Below are positions 8,865-16,923 of a stretch of DNA of 64,000 nucleotides, in pieces; position 1 is the stretch's first letter; every line of letters begins with the position of its first letter. Position numbers and translations under genes: made by a program. This DNA comes from Flavobacteriales bacterium 34_180_T64 (lineage in GTDB: Bacteria; Bacteroidota; Bacteroidia; Flavobacteriales; Flavobacteriaceae). The stretch lies in NCBI GenBank assembly GCA_002162765.1, contig MAAR01000004.1:248001-312000 (forward strand), in the 5' to 3' direction. The notes beneath the pieces were generated by a model, which was not told where the DNA came from, ran no database searches, and was given only the letters and a program-made list of their open reading frames with translations.

Positions 8865-9707
8865 TTAGTTAAGAGTTATATCAACAACATTTCCATTATT
8901 AAATGTAAATGTAGCTTGGTTATCACAATCGCCATTGCCATAATCAAAAGTACCTCCAAAATTTGTGCGTTCTACAGCGATGCTTCCACTCACAAAATAG
9001 TAACAAATAACTTCACGTCGTAAAGGAATTATGACTTCATAGTTATGTGTATTTCCATTTACAAATGTAGTTGACCAGCTTCCAGTTATTTCAAATACGT
9101 TATCACTGAAGACACCACTCCCGATTCCTTCTACCCATTCTCTAATTTTCAATCCTTCTCTACTGGCCTGTGCTCCATTAGGCCATATAACCATCAAATC
9201 TAAAGTATGTGTAAATTGTGGATTTCCATTTTCATTAGTTAATTGCTTAAGTAAAGTTTTACTACCGATAACATTTTTCGCATCATAATAAAAATCAAAT
9301 AATGTATAACTGATAAGCACCTCTTGTGCTTCTGGATCTCGCGTATAAGTAAATACAATCTGTCCTTTCAATACGTGACCCTGAACCATACATCCTTCAG
9401 AACCAAAATCAACAGTAATTTCTCTAAACCCCTGTTCCAATACTACAGTTATCATCACACAATCTGGTAATGCCGACTGCTCAGCATATCTTCCAGCTGA
9501 ATTGGATTCCTGAAACTCATAACTATCAATTACGATGTCTCCAATAATAGCTGCAACATCATCAACTTCAGACGACAATGCTACTTCTGAAGTGTCCTGT
9601 GTCACCGAAGTATTGGTTTCACTTTCTTCATTACTACAACTTGTAAATGTCAATCCTAAAATCATAAGAACTAACATAAACTTTGTCATTACATTTTCCT
9701 TTTTCAT
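8865..9707 (-). CDS. Uncharacterised surface-type lipoprotein
   Basis: A 280-residue protein of no family I recognise. The N-terminus is a lipoprotein signal: basic start, hydrophobic run LVLMILGLTF, then TSC with the Cys at residue 24. The residues after the Cys are acidic and polar (SNEESE), the kind of composition known to send flavobacterial lipoproteins to the cell surface. The rest is rich in beta-strand patterns and aromatic residues and has six further Cys, which could pair in the periplasm or outside. An internal ATG at 9689 is a possible alternative start. The gene stands alone and converges on accD. Confidence 0.75.
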   Translation of the reverse strand: MKKENVMTKFMLVLMILGLTFTSCSNEESETNTSVTQDTSEVALSSEVDDVAAIIGDIVIDSYEFQESNSAGRYAEQSALPDCVMITVVLEQGFREITVDFGSEGCMVQGHVLKGQIVFTYTRDPEAQEVLISYTLFDFYYDAKNVIGSKTLLKQLTNENGNPQFTHTLDLMVIWPNGAQASREGLKIREWVEGIGSGVFSDNVFEITGSWSTTFVNGNTHNYEVIIPLRREVICYYFVSGSIAVERTNFGGTFDYGNGDCDNQATFTFNNGNVVDITLN

Positions 9708-9800
9708 GATTATTTTTTTAATGTTAATATAGTGTTAAGACTTAGATTAAAGTAAAAGGTTTAATGTCTTTTTAAAAAAGAAAACACTCATAATGTAATT

Positions 9801-9829
9801 TGTAAATCACTAAAAATTACTATATTTGC
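9801..9829 (+). promoter_or_regulatory. Promoter of rpsO (-33 TTG and -7 TATATTTG)
   Basis: TTG at 9801-9803 and TATATTTG at 9822-9829 are 18 bases apart, close to the Bacteroidota consensus (TTG, 19-21 bases, TAnnTTTG). The predicted leader to the rpsO ATG is about 45 bases, enough for the S15 autoregulation known in other bacteria; no specific structure was recognised. Confidence 0.65.
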
Positions 9830-9882
9830 CGCTTGAAAGAAAAACTTTCATGTACATAAAAATCATTTAAATAAATATTGGA

Positions 9883-10152
9883 ATGTATTTAACAAAAGAA
9901 GCTAAAGAGAAAATCTTTAAAAAACACGGTAAAGACGCAAAGAACACTGGTTCTGCAGAAGGACAGATTGCATTATTTACAGCAAGAATTAATCACTTAA
10001 CTGAACACTTAAAAGAAAATCGTAAAGATTTTAACACCGAGCGTTCATTAGTAAAGCTAGTAGGAAAGCGTCGTTCGTTATTAGACTACTTAACTAAAAA
10101 GGATGTCTTAAGATATCGTGCAATAGTGAAAGAATTAGGATTAAGAAAATAA
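9883..10152 (+). CDS. rpsO: 30S ribosomal protein S15
   Basis: An 89-residue S15, the usual length, with the family signatures GSAEGQIALFTARINHLTEH (residues 23-42) and LVKLVGKRRSLLDYL (residues about 57-71). S15 binds 16S rRNA helices 20-22 early in assembly of the 30S platform. pnp lies downstream, the same rpsO-pnp order as in many other bacteria, but here a terminator and a palindromic element separate them. Confidence 0.98.
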   Translation: MYLTKEAKEKIFKKHGKDAKNTGSAEGQIALFTARINHLTEHLKENRKDFNTERSLVKLVGKRRSLLDYLTKKDVLRYRAIVKELGLRK

Positions 10153-10160
10153 TCAACATT

Positions 10161-10189
10161 AAAAACCACGCCTTTCAGCGTGGTTTTTT
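10161..10189 (+). terminator. Intrinsic terminator after rpsO
   Basis: Stem AACCACGC / GCGTGGTT with loop CTTTCA, followed by TTTTTTG, nine bases after the rpsO stop. Confidence 0.88.
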
Positions 10190-10212
10190 GTTTTAAAATA
10201 ACATAGTTACAT

Positions 10213-10299
10213 TGTCATTACGAAGAGTGTAACGACGTGGTAATCTTTTCAATAGAATCAGATTGCCACAGCAAATTAAAAATTTGCTTCGCAATGACA
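10213..10299. repeat. Imperfect palindromic intergenic element (REP/MITE-like)
   Basis: The outer ends are inverted: TGTCATTACGAAG at 10213 pairs with the complement of CTTCGCAATGACA at 10287-10299. An inner inverted pair is GTGGTAATCT on the left and AGATTGCCAC on the right. The right arm holds its own small hairpin (GCAAATT / AATTTGC). The motif resembles a palindrome I have seen dispersed in many bacterial genomes (GTCATTGCGA...). Only this copy is in the window, so dispersal here is inferred. Confidence 0.6.
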
Positions 10300-10389
10300 C
10301 AATATAGAAGAAGCTAATTACAGTTTTTCATTGGCCACACAACAACTACACAACACAACTACCAATGTTTAATTAGAATTAAAAAATTT

Positions 10390-12633
10390 ATGATTCCAAA
10401 AGTTTTTAGAGAGGTCATCGACCTTGGTGATGGTAGAGAAATTTCTATCGAAACCGGAAAATTAGCAAAACAAGCTCATGGTAGCGTTGTTGTGCAATCA
10501 GGAAAATGTATGTTATTATGTACAGTTGTTTCCAATTACGAACAAAAAGACCTTGGTTTTCTACCATTAACGGTAGATTACAGAGAAAAATTTGCTGCTG
10601 CAGGTCGTTATCCTGGAGGTTTCTTTAAAAGAGAGGCAAGACCAAGTGATGGTGAAGTATTAACAATGCGTCTTGTAGACCGTGTTTTACGCCCATTATT
10701 TCCAAAAGATTATACTGCCGAAACGCAAGTGATGATTCAATTAATGTCTCATGATGATGAAGTAATGCCAGAAGCAATGGCAGGATTAGCAGCATCTGCG
10801 GCTATCCAACTATCGGATTTCCCATTTGAATGTGCCATTTCTGAAGCAAGAGTTGGTCGTATTAATGGTGAATTTGTTATTAATCCAACACGTGCTCAAT
10901 TAGAAGAGTCTGATCTAGAGATGATGATTGGTGCTTCAGCTGATTCTGTTATGATGGTTGAAGGAGAAATGGATGAGATTTCTGAAGAAGAAATGGCAGA
11001 CGCAATCAAATTTGCCCATGAAGCTATTAAAGTACAAATCGCAGCGCAACTACGTTTAGCGGAAGCCTTCGGAAAAAAAGAGGTTCGTGAGTATGAAGCT
11101 GCAGAGCAAAACGAAGATTTAGAAAAAAGAATACACGATTTAGCTTACGATAGATGCTACGCTATTGCGAAGAAGGGAACTTCAAAGGCTGAGCGTGGTG
11201 CAGCATTTGCTGAAGTAAAAGAAGAAGTTAAAGCCTCTTTTACTGAAGAAGAAATGGAAGAATTTGGACATCTTGTTGGTGATTACTATCGTAAAGCTGA
11301 AAAAGAAGCCGTACGTGAATTAACTTTAAGTGAAGGTGTACGATTAGATGGTAGAAAAACTGATGAGATTAGACCAATTTGGAGTGAAGTAGATTACTTA
11401 CCATCTACTCATGGATCATCTATTTTTACTAGAGGAGAGACTCAAGCATTAGCGACTGTTACTTTAGGAACATCTAGAGATGCTAACAAAATAGATATGC
11501 CATCTTTTGAAGGTGAAGAATCATTTTATTTACATTATAACTTCCCTCCATTTTGTACTGGAGAAGCTAGACCATTACGAGGAACATCTCGACGTGAAGT
11601 AGGACATGGTAATTTAGCTCAACGTGGATTAAAAGGAATGATTCCAGATGATTGCCCGTATACCGTACGTGTCGTGTCAGAGGTACTAGAATCTAACGGT
11701 TCGTCTTCTATGGCAACAGTTTGTGCTGGTACTATGGCTTTAATGGATGCCGGTGTTCAAATTACAAGACCAGTTTCTGGTATTGCAATGGGACTTATTT
11801 CAGATGGTGATCGTTATGCAGTATTGTCTGATATTTTAGGTGATGAAGATCATTTAGGTGATATGGACTTTAAAGTAACTGGTACTTCTGAAGGAATTAC
11901 CGCTTGCCAAATGGATATTAAAATTAAAGGCTTGCCTTATGAGATTTTAGTGAATGCATTAAAACAAGCTCGTGCTGGTCGTTTACATATTTTAGATAAA
12001 ATTACTGAAACAATTGCGGAACCTGCTGCAGATGTGAAACCACATTCTCCTAAAATGGTGACTAGAACTATTCCTAACGAATTTATTGGTGCTTTAATTG
12101 GTCCTGGTGGAAAAGTAATTCAAGAATTACAAAAAGAAACGGGATGTACTATCGTTATTAATGAAGACCCAGTTACTGAAGAAGGTATTGTTGAAATTCT
12201 TGGGACAGATCAAAATGGTATTGACCAAGTATTAGCCAAGATTGACTCGTTAATGTTTAAACCAGAAGTTGGTAGCGTTTACGAAGTTAAAGTTATAAAA
12301 ATGCTAGATTTCGGTGCAGTTGTTGAATATATGGATGCTCCTGGAAATGAAGTGTTATTACACGTCAGTGAATTAGCATGGGAACGTACTGAAAATGTAT
12401 CTGATGTAGTAAACATGGGAGACGTTTTTGATGTGAAGTATTTCGGTGTGGATTCTAGAACTCGTAAAGAAAAAGTATCTCGTAAAGCAATTTTGCCAAA
12501 ACCAGAAGGTTATGTAGCAAGACCACCAAGAGATAATAGTAGAAATGGCGGACGTGATAATCGTGGTCGCGATAATCGTAGTCGTGATAACCGACGTGAC
12601 GATAGAAAACCTAGAGAAGACAAACAAGATTAA
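10390..12633 (+). CDS. pnp: Polyribonucleotide nucleotidyltransferase (PNPase)
   Basis: A 747-residue phosphorolytic 3'-5' exoribonuclease, active as a trimer in mRNA decay. Domains in order: first RNase PH domain (about 10-145), an all-alpha linker (about 240-320), second RNase PH domain (about 325-555, with [20 protein letters not shown]), KH domain (about 560-620, [12 protein letters not shown]) and S1 domain (about 630-700). The tail after about residue 708 is a basic, low-complexity run of Asp-Asn-Arg and Gly-Arg repeats. It is absent from short PNPases and may help RNA or partner binding. No good promoter match is seen; the ATG at 10390 gives the standard N-terminus. Confidence 0.97.
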   Translation: MIPKVFREVIDLGDGREISIETGKLAKQAHGSVVVQSGKCMLLCTVVSNYEQKDLGFLPLTVDYREKFAAAGRYPGGFFKREARPSDGEVLTMRLVDRVLRPLFPKDYTAETQVMIQLMSHDDEVMPEAMAGLAASAAIQLSDFPFECAISEARVGRINGEFVINPTRAQLEESDLEMMIGASADSVMMVEGEMDEISEEEMADAIKFAHEAIKVQIAAQLRLAEAFGKKEVREYEAAEQNEDLEKRIHDLAYDRCYAIAKKGTSKAERGAAFAEVKEEVKASFTEEEMEEFGHLVGDYYRKAEKEAVRELTLSEGVRLDGRKTDEIRPIWSEVDYLPSTHGSSIFTRGETQALATVTLGTSRDANKIDMPSFEGEESFYLHYNFPPFCTGEARPLRGTSRREVGHGNLAQRGLKGMIPDDCPYTVRVVSEVLESNGSSSMATVCAGTMALMDAGVQITRPVSGIAMGLISDGDRYAVLSDILGDEDHLGDMDFKVTGTSEGITACQMDIKIKGLPYEILVNALKQARAGRLHILDKITETIAEPAADVKPHSPKMVTRTIPNEFIGALIGPGGKVIQELQKETGCTIVINEDPVTEEGIVEILGTDQNGIDQVLAKIDSLMFKPEVGSVYEVKVIKMLDFGAVVEYMDAPGNEVLLHVSELAWERTENVSDVVNMGDVFDVKYFGVDSRTRKEKVSRKAILPKPEGYVARPPRDNSRNGGRDNRGRDNRSRDNRRDDRKPREDKQD

Positions 12634-12656
12634 TTCCTTCCTGTTTATATTTATAA

Positions 12657-12688
12657 AAATGCCTCACACTTGTGAGGCATTTTTTTTA
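12657..12688 (+). terminator. Intrinsic terminator of pnp
   Basis: Stem ATGCCTCACA / TGTGAGGCAT with a two-base centre, followed by eight T. It sits between convergent pnp and the small lipoprotein gene. Confidence 0.9.
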
Positions 12689-12717
12689 CATTTAATTACC
12701 ATCTCCAAGTATTTTGA

Positions 12718-12760
12718 TATTACTTGCAGCACCAATTAGTATTACTTGCAGCACCAATTA
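12718..12760. repeat. Tandem 21-bp direct repeat, period 22
   Basis: The 21 bases at 12718-12738 are repeated exactly at 12740-12760 with one base between. The repeat spans the 3' end of the small lipoprotein gene. Because 22 is not a multiple of three, the duplication changes the reading frame and creates the present stop codon. Confidence 0.9.
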
Positions 12761-13109
12761 AAAGTGCACCAACAACAACTGCTCCAACCGCAACTGGAAT
12801 TACAGTGTTAAGACTTTTAGACTTTCGCCTTTCCTCAAGATTAATCGAGGCTATTTTGCTTTCTATCAGTTCCGTTTTAACAATTTCTCCTTTTACGATA
12901 TTAATACCATAGTACTTTTCATTTTCAAAAATGACCTGCTCATATTTAAATATCTGGCTAGTTTTCGTTTCTATTTTTACCCAATTTTTAGACATTGAAG
13001 CTCTTTTCAAAGTAACGGAATGATCTTTATAGACAACGCAACTCTCCATCAGTATGAGCATTGTGAAAAAAAATGTTACCATTCTAATTTTCTTTTTATA
13101 CGTTTTCAT
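12720..13109 (-). CDS. Small lipoprotein, C-terminal end altered by tandem duplication
   Basis: From the ATG at 13107-13109 this is 129 residues: basic start, hydrophobic run, lipobox MESC, then a soluble part. A Gly/Ala/Val-rich hydrophobic segment (about 100-120) lies near the C-terminus. The middle (KYYGINIVKGEIVKTELIES) aligns with the protein at 13799-14077 (KYFGLSRIKGKMQRMFLNI), so they are divergent members of one small-lipoprotein family. The function is unknown. The last five residues, NWCCK, come from a 22-bp tandem duplication read out of frame. Without it the protein would end SNIKILGDGN. Reading back to 13205 is open, but that part is the remnant of another family copy. Confidence 0.6.
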   Translation of the reverse strand: MKTYKKKIRMVTFFFTMLILMESCVVYKDHSVTLKRASMSKNWVKIETKTSQIFKYEQVIFENEKYYGINIVKGEIVKTELIESKIASINLEERRKSKSLNTVIPVAVGAVVVGALLIGAASNTNWCCK

Positions 13110-13128
13110 CATTTTTAATTTTAGTTTA

Positions 13129-13256
13129 TTATAATTATGTGATATTTTTAATATCATTATACTTGAAAATATCTTTTGCATTTTCCCATTAAACCTATCA
13201 TGCACATAAATCTTTTCTGATGCTATCCTTTTTTAAATAAATTGTGGGTTCATATT
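13129..13256 (-). pseudogene. Frameshifted remnant of a third small-lipoprotein family gene
   Basis: Read in successive frames on the minus strand, this piece gives EYEPTIYLKKDSI, then SEKIYVHDRFNGKMQKIF, then YNDIKNIT and a stop. The intact neighbour at 13799-14077 has YENGILKLKKVGI, AGKYFGLSRIKGKMQRMF and NINDIKKIT in the same order. At least two frame changes separate the blocks. The 5' half is missing, cut off right after the stop of the barrel gene. DNA similarity continues past the stop into the spacer, where 13121-13160 matches 13791-13830 at 35 of 40 positions. Confidence 0.7.
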
Positions 13257-13778
13257 CTAATAATTCCATTGTAACAAAAGTCCAGCTGAATATATATTAT
13301 CAATCCTATTGATATTAGCTTGAAGCTTTATCCCTATCGAAAATTTATCTCCAGTTTTAAATCTAAATTTTGCAACTAAGGGTATTCCAATTTCAGAAAA
13401 ACGGTTATTCCCATTATTGTAAAGAAAAAGACCAACACCAGCATTAGTATCAATAAAAAACCATTCTTTTAATTTCAATGCTCTTCCATATAAAATATTT
13501 AACTGTTGAAATCGATCTCCTCTCCCAAAAACTGCGATTGTCTCACCTACTGTTGCAGAAAAAGTGAATATGTGCTTTCCATAAGAATAGCTTAATTCCC
13601 CTGTAATAGAAGCACCTCCGTCATTATCTGTTAAAAAAACTTCAAGCGGAGTTATTGAAAAAGAGTTGAACTTTAATTTATCCTTATTAATTGTATTTTG
13701 AGCAAATACAGTAACTGATAACAGCCACAATGCTAAGCCAACAAATCGCATCTGTTGTTTTGTTTTAATAATTTTCAT
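13257..13778 (-). CDS. Small predicted outer-membrane beta-barrel protein
   Basis: A 173-residue protein with a signal peptide (LALWLLSVTVFAQ, cleavage near residue 26) and alternating polar/hydrophobic strands. It ends in an aromatic residue, LLLQWNY, as outer-membrane barrels do. The size fits an eight-strand barrel, but I recognise no specific family. It lies between an intact and a broken copy of the small-lipoprotein family on the same strand, 20 bases after the intact one, so the lipoprotein and barrel may be expressed and act together. That pairing is inference from position. Confidence 0.65.
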   Translation of the reverse strand: MKIIKTKQQMRFVGLALWLLSVTVFAQNTINKDKLKFNSFSITPLEVFLTDNDGGASITGELSYSYGKHIFTFSATVGETIAVFGRGDRFQQLNILYGRALKLKEWFFIDTNAGVGLFLYNNGNNRFSEIGIPLVAKFRFKTGDKFSIGIKLQANINRIDNIYSAGLLLQWNY

Positions 13779-13798
13779 GATCTGTTGGTTTTAGTTAA

Positions 13799-14077
13799 TT
13801 ATAATAATGTGATCTTTTTAATATCATTTATATTTAAAAACATTCGTTGCATTTTTCCTTTAATCCTTGACAACCCAAAATATTTACCTGCATCAATTCC
13901 TACTTTCTTTAATTTTAAAATCCCATTTTCATAGGTCGTAACATTGACCTTTTTTGATTCCATGATTGCTTGATTAAGTAAATCAGATTTCACCTTATAT
14001 ACTTTTAGCATTGAGCAACTCGTAGTAGACAAAAAAAGTACAATTGGCTTTGCGTGTTTTGATTTTTGTGATTCCAT
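13799..14077 (-). CDS. Small lipoprotein-like protein, family shared with 12720-13109
   Basis: A 92-residue protein of unknown function. Residues 1-21 look like a short lipoprotein signal (basic start, PIVLFLSTTSC), though the hydrophobic run is short for one and the start may be wrong. The rest is basic and contains the block KYFGLSRIKGKMQRMF, shared with the intact gene at 12720-13109 and the remnant at 13129-13256. It is first in a minus-strand group with the barrel gene and diverges from the HTH regulator at 14217. Confidence 0.55.
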   Translation of the reverse strand: MESQKSKHAKPIVLFLSTTSCSMLKVYKVKSDLLNQAIMESKKVNVTTYENGILKLKKVGIDAGKYFGLSRIKGKMQRMFLNINDIKKITLL

Positions 14078-14216
14078 GACGAACTAAATTAATTAAATAT
14101 GATGCTAAAGTAATTTGCGATTAATGAAAATCATTAGACCAAATCAAGTAGATTTTCAATTTTATTTTGTACTTTCTACAAATAGCACTCGCCTCTCTAT
14201 CATTGTTTTACAAAAA

Positions 14217-15215
14217 ATGCAAAAACAATTCATTACATATTTAAGAGAGAAATCGGGCGACAACACCTCCTTTATAGAAGAGGTGGCGACTGTTTTGGAC
14301 ATTGGGTATGACGCAGCATATAGACGCGTCAATTTAAAGACGAATCTATCTTTAGAAGAAAGTGTCATTCTTGCAAAACATTATAAAATATCATTAAATA
14401 GATTATTTGAAGTCGGAGGTCAAAATAGTATTCTCACCGATCTCTCACCACAAATTAATAATCAAGAAGATTTAGAAGGTTGGTTTAAGCAGTCACTAAA
14501 CAATGTATATCCGCTAACCAAATTAAAGAATTCAGTCTTTATATATTCAGCTAAGGACATCCCGCTATTTCACACGTTAAAAGATTCGCACCTAACCAAA
14601 TACAAAATTTATGTGTGGCTTAAAGACATAGACCCTACTATGGCAAAAAACAAAATATCTTTTGATGAATTTTTAAAAACAATACCCGAAAGTTTGCTAG
14701 AGAGCGCTTTCAATTTAGGTGAAATTTATAAAAATGTAAATACCTCAGAAATTTGGAACAACACAACCATAAACGGCACACTACAGCAAGTCATTTACTA
14801 TTTTGAATCAGGATTACTCTCGAAAGAGCTGGCTTTACATATTTGTGATGATATTGGAGACGTTTTTAATCATATTGAAAAACAGGCTATTCAACAAAGT
14901 ATAATCGGCTCTAAAAATCAATCCATTTACAATCTATACTTAAATGAAATTCATACACTTTCTAATACAATCATGGTAAAAACACCAGGTCAGAAAGTGT
15001 TTTTTGCACCATTTACGGTATTGAGCTATTTTAAAATTGACCACCAACCTACATGTGATCTTATGTATAAATTTTTACAAAACCTCATGAGTAATTCAAA
15101 ATTATTAGTAAATGCAGGTGAGAAAGACAGAACTCTGTTTTTTAATCGGATGCATAGAAAAATCAATAAATTGAGAGATCAAATTAATGCAAATGAGCCT
15201 TTTAGCTTTGAATAA
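14217..15215 (+). CDS. HTH-domain regulator, otherwise uncharacterised
   Basis: From the ATG at 14217 this is 332 residues. Residues about 1-65 form a helix-turn-helix of the XRE kind (FIEEVATVLDIGYDAAYRRV, then SLEESVILAKHYKISLNRLF). The remaining 260 residues are mostly helical with no domain I recognise, and there is no signal peptide. A longer reading from 14115 adds 34 residues that look like untranslated sequence. The gene diverges from the small-lipoprotein genes at 139 bases and precedes the lipoprotein/ECF sigma group, so it may regulate either side. Its ligand and targets are unknown. Confidence 0.65.
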   Translation: MQKQFITYLREKSGDNTSFIEEVATVLDIGYDAAYRRVNLKTNLSLEESVILAKHYKISLNRLFEVGGQNSILTDLSPQINNQEDLEGWFKQSLNNVYPLTKLKNSVFIYSAKDIPLFHTLKDSHLTKYKIYVWLKDIDPTMAKNKISFDEFLKTIPESLLESAFNLGEIYKNVNTSEIWNNTTINGTLQQVIYYFESGLLSKELALHICDDIGDVFNHIEKQAIQQSIIGSKNQSIYNLYLNEIHTLSNTIMVKTPGQKVFFAPFTVLSYFKIDHQPTCDLMYKFLQNLMSNSKLLVNAGEKDRTLFFNRMHRKINKLRDQINANEPFSFE

Positions 15216-15361
15216 TTTTAGGATTCCAAAACATTTTAAAAATCATACATGGTTTTACATTTCTAAAGAATAATGTCCATTACTTCAAATAAATCATCTC
15301 ATAACGCAACCTTTTTACTTTTTTCAGACTATAGGATATAGAACTTAAATTAATCTACATT

Positions 15362-16321
15362 ATGAAAACCCTAAAAGTTATTGCATCCCTTCTTATAGTT
15401 GTGAATTTAAATTCGTGCTCAGACGAACCATCAAATGAAAACATAGATGAAATACCAGAAGTAGTTGGTTACACCTATCAAACATATAACCTATCTACAG
15501 ATCCTATTTCTGTGACAAATTCAAGGGAATTCACCATAGAAAACAATAAGCTTCAAAGCTATACAAACGTTAATAGCCAAACGTCGCAAGTCCTTTCTGG
15601 GAGCTATAACTACAGTAATGATAAAATATCAGAAATATTGCAATATACGGATGAAAATTTAAGCTCTCGAAAACAATTTCTATACAATAGCAGTGGATCA
15701 TTAGCTGAATATAATCAAGAAACAATTGATGGGTCTCAATTATCATCCTATATTAGGATTGCTTTTTTACATACCAATGACACTATTTATGGCACTGCAT
15801 TGGCAAGTACAGATGGCATCAATTTTGATTTCAATCTCGCTACAGCGAAATTTGTGCTAGATAGCAATAAGAACCGAACATATTCTGAAATATATAGTTA
15901 TTCTAATTTTGAAACTAACATTATCACTAACACCTATGACGCCAATAATAATATGGTTATTGAAAATCGGTTTTCTAAACTTGAAGATGGCAGTTTTTTT
16001 AATGAACGCTCATACACATATACTTATGAAAACAGCCTAAATACTTTAGCTCAAATTTATGATGCTACTTTTGGAAGAGAACTTTTAATGCTTTTAAATC
16101 AACACCTTGAGCATGGCGGAAACGCCACTAATTATTACAACTCAAAATACATCTCTCCAAATTGTTTTGAATCTCATTCCTCAACTCTTTATGGTGATAT
16201 TGTTTCGGTAGAATTTGATAGCATATTAAATGAAAATAATTTTAGTGTTTTTAATGATTATAGAACGCTAGCTAATGGCGAGTTATTTAGTAAGTTTACC
16301 TATGATTTTACTTTTGAATAA
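15362..16321 (+). CDS. Uncharacterised surface-type lipoprotein upstream of ECF sigma factor
   Basis: A 319-residue protein with a lipoprotein signal (hydrophobic ASLLIVVNL, then NSC with the Cys at residue 19) and SDEPSNEN directly after the Cys, a typical flavobacterial surface-export composition. The body contains repeating strand patterns with many Tyr, Asn and Ser and a motif like QFLYNSSGSLAEYNQE. This resembles YD-type repeats and suggests a beta-rich extracellular part. No known family was recognised. The ECF sigma gene follows after 23 bases, so co-transcription is likely. Confidence 0.65.
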   Translation: MKTLKVIASLLIVVNLNSCSDEPSNENIDEIPEVVGYTYQTYNLSTDPISVTNSREFTIENNKLQSYTNVNSQTSQVLSGSYNYSNDKISEILQYTDENLSSRKQFLYNSSGSLAEYNQETIDGSQLSSYIRIAFLHTNDTIYGTALASTDGINFDFNLATAKFVLDSNKNRTYSEIYSYSNFETNIITNTYDANNNMVIENRFSKLEDGSFFNERSYTYTYENSLNTLAQIYDATFGRELLMLLNQHLEHGGNATNYYNSKYISPNCFESHSSTLYGDIVSVEFDSILNENNFSVFNDYRTLANGELFSKFTYDFTFE

Positions 16322-16344
16322 ACTTTAATTCATATTAAAATAAA

Positions 16345-16923
16345 TTGCTCCGAACAGTAAACCATTTGAATCTAAAACAACTAATATCGGCTTGTAAAAA
16401 AAACAATTTAAAGGCTCAGAGTGAGCTTTATAAAATGTACAAGGATGACCTATATATTTTGTCATTAAAGTATTGTAAAAACACAGAAGAAGCTCAAGAC
16501 AATTTACAGGATGCTTTTCTATACATCTTTAAAAACATTAAAAACTATAAAGAGCTAGGAACTTTTGAAGGCTGGATAAAACGTATCACCATTAATAAAG
16601 CCATAGACAAATACAAAAAAGAAAGCTTTATAAATATTGTTATTAATGATGACATATTAGTAGATGAATCAGTTAAAACTGAAGACATAACGATTCCTTT
16701 AGATGCTATTTTAAAAATCATTCAAAGTTTACCTTCGAGATACAGATTGGTATTTAACCTTTATGAGTTAGATAATTATTCGCATAAGGACATATCCGAG
16801 CTTCTCTCAATAAGCATAGGAACTTCTAAATCAAATTTGCATCGTGCTAAATTATTATTAAAGGAAAAAATAAGCCAAAAGACAATCGATAGAAATCAAA
16901 ATATCAAATCAAATGGGAACTAA
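16345..16923 (+). CDS. RNA polymerase ECF-type sigma-70 factor
   Basis: About 190 residues with both ECF domains. Region 2 runs from about 12 to 80 (SELYKMYKDDLYILSLKY, EEAQDNLQDAFLYIFKNI, FEGWIKRITINKAIDKYK). Region 4 runs from about 130 to 182 (LPSRYRLVFNLYELDNYSHK, then ISELLSISIGTSKSNLHRAK). There is no ATG before region 2. The start must be a TTG, either 16345 or the in-frame TTG at 16366, which gives the more typical N-terminus MNLKQLISACKKN. The stop overlaps the next gene by 11 bases. That overlap and the next protein's architecture suggest a sigma/anti-sigma pair. Confidence 0.85.
   Translation: MLRTVNHLNLKQLISACKKNNLKAQSELYKMYKDDLYILSLKYCKNTEEAQDNLQDAFLYIFKNIKNYKELGTFEGWIKRITINKAIDKYKKESFINIVINDDILVDESVKTEDITIPLDAILKIIQSLPSRYRLVFNLYELDNYSHKDISELLSISIGTSKSNLHRAKLLLKEKISQKTIDRNQNIKSNGN

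Noticed and set aside
12373-12739. Open frames on both strands over the pnp tail
   Set aside because: They are shadows of the Arg/Asp/Asn repeat tail of PNPase and the terminator that follows.
13110-13205. N-terminal extension of the 12720 lipoprotein (32 extra residues)
   Set aside because: The extension is explained by the remnant of another family copy and is read in a frame different from that copy's end. The ATG at 13109 directly gives a lipoprotein signal.
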